Both the position numbers and the translations under genes were made by a program. A model generated the notes under the pieces. It was given only the letters and a program-made list of their open reading frames with translations, had not been told where the DNA came from and searched no databases. A DNA stretch of 8,305 bases from Acidobacteriota bacterium (lineage in GTDB: Bacteria; Acidobacteriota; Vicinamibacteria; Vicinamibacterales; 2-12-FULL-66-21): positions 1-8,305 of the forward strand of contig JACDCA010000189.1 of the NCBI GenBank assembly GCA_013694635.1, read 5' to 3'. Positions 6,224-8,305 of the stretch are shown here, piece after piece (position 1 is the first letter of the stretch; each line of letters begins with the position of its first letter).

Positions 6224-6439
6224 ATGACCGAACCATACGCGTCACGCCACATCACCCTGAATCACTGCTCGAACCTGCGGCACAAGGGAATGTATGTGAC
6301 CGACACGTTCGCCTCCGAACGACAGGAAATCGAGCCGACGGCCTATTGGTGTCTGTGCACGCAGAAGTCCTTCGGACCGGACGGACACCCGGTCAGCCCG
6401 GGCGACTGTAAATCGAGTCGTAGATGCTGCGAGCATTGA
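6224..6439 (+). CDS. Small Cys-rich protein of unknown function
   Basis: Candidate gene of 71 residues, not assigned to a named family. It has six cysteines: C15 (after His14), C43 and C45 (WCLC), C62, and the pair C68-C69 near the end. Between them are an RHKGMYV segment (19-25) and GPDGHPVSPGDC (51-62). No signal peptide or membrane segment. The Cys/His layout suggests a metal-binding or redox-active cytosolic protein. Third codon positions are mostly G or C, as in neighbouring genes. The ribosome binding site is weak (GAAAG, eight bases upstream). It follows the hydroxylase operon by 38 bases and may be co-transcribed. It recalls small Cys-rich hypothetical proteins with a WC...GPDG...C pattern, but that is from memory and unverified. 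An overlapping frame from the ATG at 6190 is less convincing. Confidence 0.6.
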   Translation: MTEPYASRHITLNHCSNLRHKGMYVTDTFASERQEIEPTAYWCLCTQKSFGPDGHPVSPGDCKSSRRCCEH

Positions 6440-6477
6440 AGGGTGCGGAAGGGTGCGAAGGGGTGCGGAGGGGTGCG
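6438..6477 (+). repeat. 10-bp tandem repeat GAAGGGTGCG, four units
   Basis: Units: GAAGGGTGCG twice, then AAGGGGTGCG and GAGGGGTGCG, perfectly in phase. The first unit starts on the second base of the stop codon of the small Cys-rich ORF, and the tract ends 16 bases before a TATAAT box. It fills the place where a -35 element would lie. Confidence 0.85.
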
Positions 6478-6493
6478 GCTAGCGGTCAGCCGA

Positions 6494-6511
6494 TATAATC
6501 AGGTTAGAGGG
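6494..6511 (+). promoter_or_regulatory. TATAAT -10 box and Shine-Dalgarno of the secreted-protein pair
   Basis: A perfect TATAAT (6494-6499) is followed by GAGGG (6507-6511), seven bases before ATG 6519. Transcription from this box would start near 6506 and give a leader of only about 13 bases. No TTGACA-like -35 is present at 16-18 bp spacing; that position is the GC-rich 10-bp repeat. There is no TG extended -10 either. Confidence 0.5.
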
Positions 6512-6518
6512 TTTTCCG

Positions 6519-7202
6519 ATGAAGCAGCTCTTCTCGCTCGCGTTCTCGGCTGTTCTAGCCACGACCACGGCATTCCTCAGTGCCGCAACTGATCCGTCGC
6601 GCGTGACAGGTGATTACGTCGAAGTGAGAACGGCCGAGGTCTTTACCGGCGGCTGCATTCTCGGCAGCGAGTGGGAATCGCTCGGACGCGAGGCGATCCT
6701 TGGCTGGCGCGTGTCGAGTGGATCCGTAAATGGGACGTCGCTCGACGGCCTGGCGGCGGTCGCCGTCGTTGGCGCGGACCGGAATCTCGGTTCGGAGACA
6801 CTCGGCGCCCCCCCGCCGTCCAGCATTCGAACGGTGCTGATGATCGATGCGCGCGCGACAGCCGTCCAGCGCGAGGCTCTGGTCGCAATGGTGCGTCGGC
6901 TTGCGCCGTCGCTGACTCGTGACATCGTCGAACTGCGATCCGTGCCGATCTCGTTCACGCGCGACGGGGTGGACCTTCGCGTGAGCGCCGCCGAGGCCAC
7001 CCTCGATGTGACGACGAAGTTCGAGCACCCGCCGACGTGCGGAGCGACGCGCTGGTTCGATCCGCTCGCGTCCACGGCGAGTGCGGAGCTGGGTTTCGCC
7101 CGCTCGCACGCGTGGTCCGGGGACGCGCCGGGCGCGAAATGGGCGCAGACGGACCGCAAGTCTTCGTTCGTCGGCACCTTCACCTACACCTACACCCGAT
7201 AA
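6519..7202 (+). CDS. Exported DUF1326-like protein
   Basis: 227 residues with a Sec signal peptide (MKQLF, hydrophobic to about 20, Ala-rich cleavage near SAA at 21-23). The mature start, GDYVEVRTAEVFTGGC (31-46), with Cys46, then REAILGWRVSSGSVNGTSLDGLAAVAVV (57-84), resembles DUF1326 (PF07040) proteins as I recall them; that family has no settled function. A second cysteine, C174, lies in PPTCGATRWF, so a C46-C174 disulfide is possible outside the cytoplasm. The C-terminus is aromatic/Thr-rich (FTYTYTR). The start is supported by GAGGG seven bases upstream. It abuts the next gene with no spacer, so the two are probably expressed together. The domain assignment is by motif recall only; treat the function as unknown. 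Confidence 0.8.
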   Translation: MKQLFSLAFSAVLATTTAFLSAATDPSRVTGDYVEVRTAEVFTGGCILGSEWESLGREAILGWRVSSGSVNGTSLDGLAAVAVVGADRNLGSETLGAPPPSSIRTVLMIDARATAVQREALVAMVRRLAPSLTRDIVELRSVPISFTRDGVDLRVSAAEATLDVTTKFEHPPTCGATRWFDPLASTASAELGFARSHAWSGDAPGAKWAQTDRKSSFVGTFTYTYTR

Positions 7203-7829
7203 GTGATCGCCGCGATCACGCTCGCGCTTTTCGCGCTGGTCGCCGGGCAGGCCACTATCGCGGCCGCGGCGCACGATGAGGCTGCGCCTGCCGACCTTGC
7301 TCCAGCGATTCGGGCGATGATCGCACCCGGCGGCGCACGCGCCACGGTTTCCGGCACGCAACTCGATTTCTGGTTCGTCAAGGCGCTCCCTTTCAAGGGA
7401 ACAGCGTTATCGTGGACGGCCATGGAAGAGGGGACGCTCGTAGGGGCGGTCCGGCTTTCGTCTGAAGCCCGCGACATCCGCGGCCGCCTGATCAAGCCAG
7501 GCACCTACACGCTTCGGTACGGAATCCAGCCGCAGAATGGCGACCACCTCGGCGTCTCGCCATTCAGGGACTTTCTGCTCCTCAGTCCTGCGGCCATCGA
7601 CACGAACGCCGCAGCACGCGGGCACGAGCTGACCGTCGAGATGTCGACGAAGACCGCGGGAGGGTCGCACCCGGCCGTCTGGAGCATCGATCCACCGCTT
7701 GCCACTGGCGCGGCGCTGACGACGCACACGACCGAGCTCGGACACAGTGCGCTGGTCGTTGAAGTGCCGACCTCCGGCGCGGGTACGCTGCGCTTCGGTA
7801 TCGTGCTCGTCGGGCTGGTGGACGCATAA
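7203..7829 (+). CDS. Exported protein of unknown function
   Basis: 208 residues, family not recognised. The GTG start follows the TAA of the upstream gene directly and no Shine-Dalgarno is visible, suggesting coupled re-initiation. The next in-frame start, Met39 at 7317, would remove the signal sequence. Residues 1-23 are hydrophobic and Ala-rich, lacking the usual N-terminal basic residue, with a plausible signal-peptidase site near AAA-HDE. No cysteines occur in the mature part. Visible segments are DFWFVKALPF (55-64), RDIRGRLIKPGTYTLRYGIQ (90-109), NGDHLGVSPFRDFLLLSPA (112-130) and HPAVWSI (156-162). The short beta-strand-like pattern suggests a beta-sandwich domain. The KPGTYTLRY part faintly recalls DUF2911-type proteins, but I do not assign it there. 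Confidence 0.78.
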   Translation: MIAAITLALFALVAGQATIAAAAHDEAAPADLAPAIRAMIAPGGARATVSGTQLDFWFVKALPFKGTALSWTAMEEGTLVGAVRLSSEARDIRGRLIKPGTYTLRYGIQPQNGDHLGVSPFRDFLLLSPAAIDTNAAARGHELTVEMSTKTAGGSHPAVWSIDPPLATGAALTTHTTELGHSALVVEVPTSGAGTLRFGIVLVGLVDA

Positions 7830-7831
7830 CC

Positions 7832-8305
7832 ATGGAATTCGCGGAACGAGCGGTCCTGATCACCGGCGGCAAACGCATCGGCGCGGCTGTGGCGGAGCAC
7901 CTGGCTTCGCGCGGCATGGACGTGGCGCTCACCTTCAATCGATCCTCGCACGAAGCCAATGAGGTGGCCGCGACTGTGCGGAAGCACGGACGGCGCGCGG
8001 TAACGATCCAGGCAGACCTCTCCAACGCCGACGCATGTGGTGACGCCGTCAACCGTGCCGCAGAAGCCCTCGGACGTCTGGACGTCCTGGTCAACATGGC
8101 GTCGGTTTACCGGCCGCTGCCGCTCGCGGATACCCACGCAGCCGCATGGAACGCGACCGTCGACGTCGATCTCCGCGCCTCGTACCTCTGCGCGGCCGCT
8201 GCCGTGCCGCACATGCGGCGTGCAGGCACGGGCAGAATTGTGAACTTCAGTGACTGGGTCGCTGCCAGCGGGCGTCCGCGCTACCCGGGATACCTCGCGT
8301 ACTAC
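7832..8305 (+). CDS. Short-chain dehydrogenase/reductase, pteridine-reductase-like (partial)
   Basis: NAD(P)H-dependent oxidoreductase of the SDR family, cut by the window end after 158 residues (classical SDRs have about 250). The Rossmann glycine motif appears as TGGKRIG (11-17). The basic residues there and the NRSS segment after the second strand suggest NADP preference and recall pteridine reductase/FolM-like members. ADLSNAD (62-68) gives the adenine-contacting Asp63. NMAS takes the place of the usual NNAG. The catalytic region begins at VNFSDWVAASG, with candidate tyrosines in YLAYY at the very end; the YxxxK lysine lies beyond the window. A GGTGGA sequence sits nine bases before the ATG, and the gene starts two bases after the preceding stop, so it is probably in the same operon. 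Cytoplasmic, with no signal. Confidence 0.9.
   Translation, partial: MEFAERAVLITGGKRIGAAVAEHLASRGMDVALTFNRSSHEANEVAATVRKHGRRAVTIQADLSNADACGDAVNRAAEALGRLDVLVNMASVYRPLPLADTHAAAWNATVDVDLRASYLCAAAAVPHMRRAGTGRIVNFSDWVAASGRPRYPGYLAYY

Noticed and set aside
6190..6411. 73-codon plus-strand frame overlapping the small Cys-rich ORF
   Set aside because: No recognisable features. The overlapping frame starting at 6224 has the Cys pattern and third-position G/C bias, so only one was kept.
7185..7198. CACCTA hexamer repeat at the end of the DUF1326-like gene
   Set aside because: Only about two units; explained by the alternating Thr-Tyr codons of the C-terminus.
1..8305. CRISPR array, transposon ends, tRNA or rRNA genes
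   Set aside because: No repeat-spacer structure with 20-40 bp repeats, no transposase or paired terminal inverted repeats, and no tRNA-like cloverleaf or rRNA core was seen on reading either strand.

Overview
The window is GC-rich, gene-dense bacterial DNA from a Gram-negative. It encodes a peptidoglycan-binding OmpA-type lipoprotein, two proteins with twin-arginine (Tat) signals, and further proteins with Sec-type signals. The gene content, the style of the OmpA lipoprotein and the short-period intergenic repeats suggest an Acidobacteriota-like (Vicinamibacteria-type) soil organism. That placement is an inference from general familiarity; no rRNA or marker gene is present.

Layout: (1) 72-728 (+), an OmpA-family coiled-coil lipoprotein. 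(2) 729-897, a convergent noncoding gap with a degenerate 7-bp repeat tract. (3) 898-2190 (-), a Tat-signal class V (PLP) aminotransferase-fold enzyme of the isopenicillin-N-epimerase/cysteine-desulfurase type. (4) 2191-2309, a divergent regulatory gap with CCTGAT repeats and an inverted repeat. (5) 2310-6185 (+), a tightly coupled three-gene operon for an exported molybdenum hydroxylase of the PaoABC (periplasmic aldehyde oxidoreductase) type, in the order [2Fe-2S] subunit, Mo-cofactor subunit, FAD/[4Fe-4S] subunit. The genes overlap by 8 and 4 bp. (6) 6224-6439 (+), a probable 71-residue Cys-rich small protein, followed at its stop codon by four 10-bp repeats and a TATAAT promoter. (7) 6519-7829 (+), two abutting genes for exported proteins, one DUF1326-like and one of unrecognised family. 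(8) 7832-8305 (+), a short-chain dehydrogenase of the pteridine-reductase-like type, cut by the window end.

How they may work together: only the small subunit of the hydroxylase carries a Tat signal, so the folded, cofactor-loaded heterotrimer is expected to reach the periplasm by hitch-hiking on it. The divergent PLP enzyme also carries a Tat signal and shares the intergenic control region. The two could therefore act in the same periplasmic pathway, but no substrate can be read from sequence.

The points most worth a second look are a 7-bp repeat tract translated as the obligatory N-terminus of the molybdenum subunit, the Tat-exported PLP enzyme facing the Tat-exported molybdoenzyme, the small Cys-rich ORF, and the secreted DUF1326-like pair.
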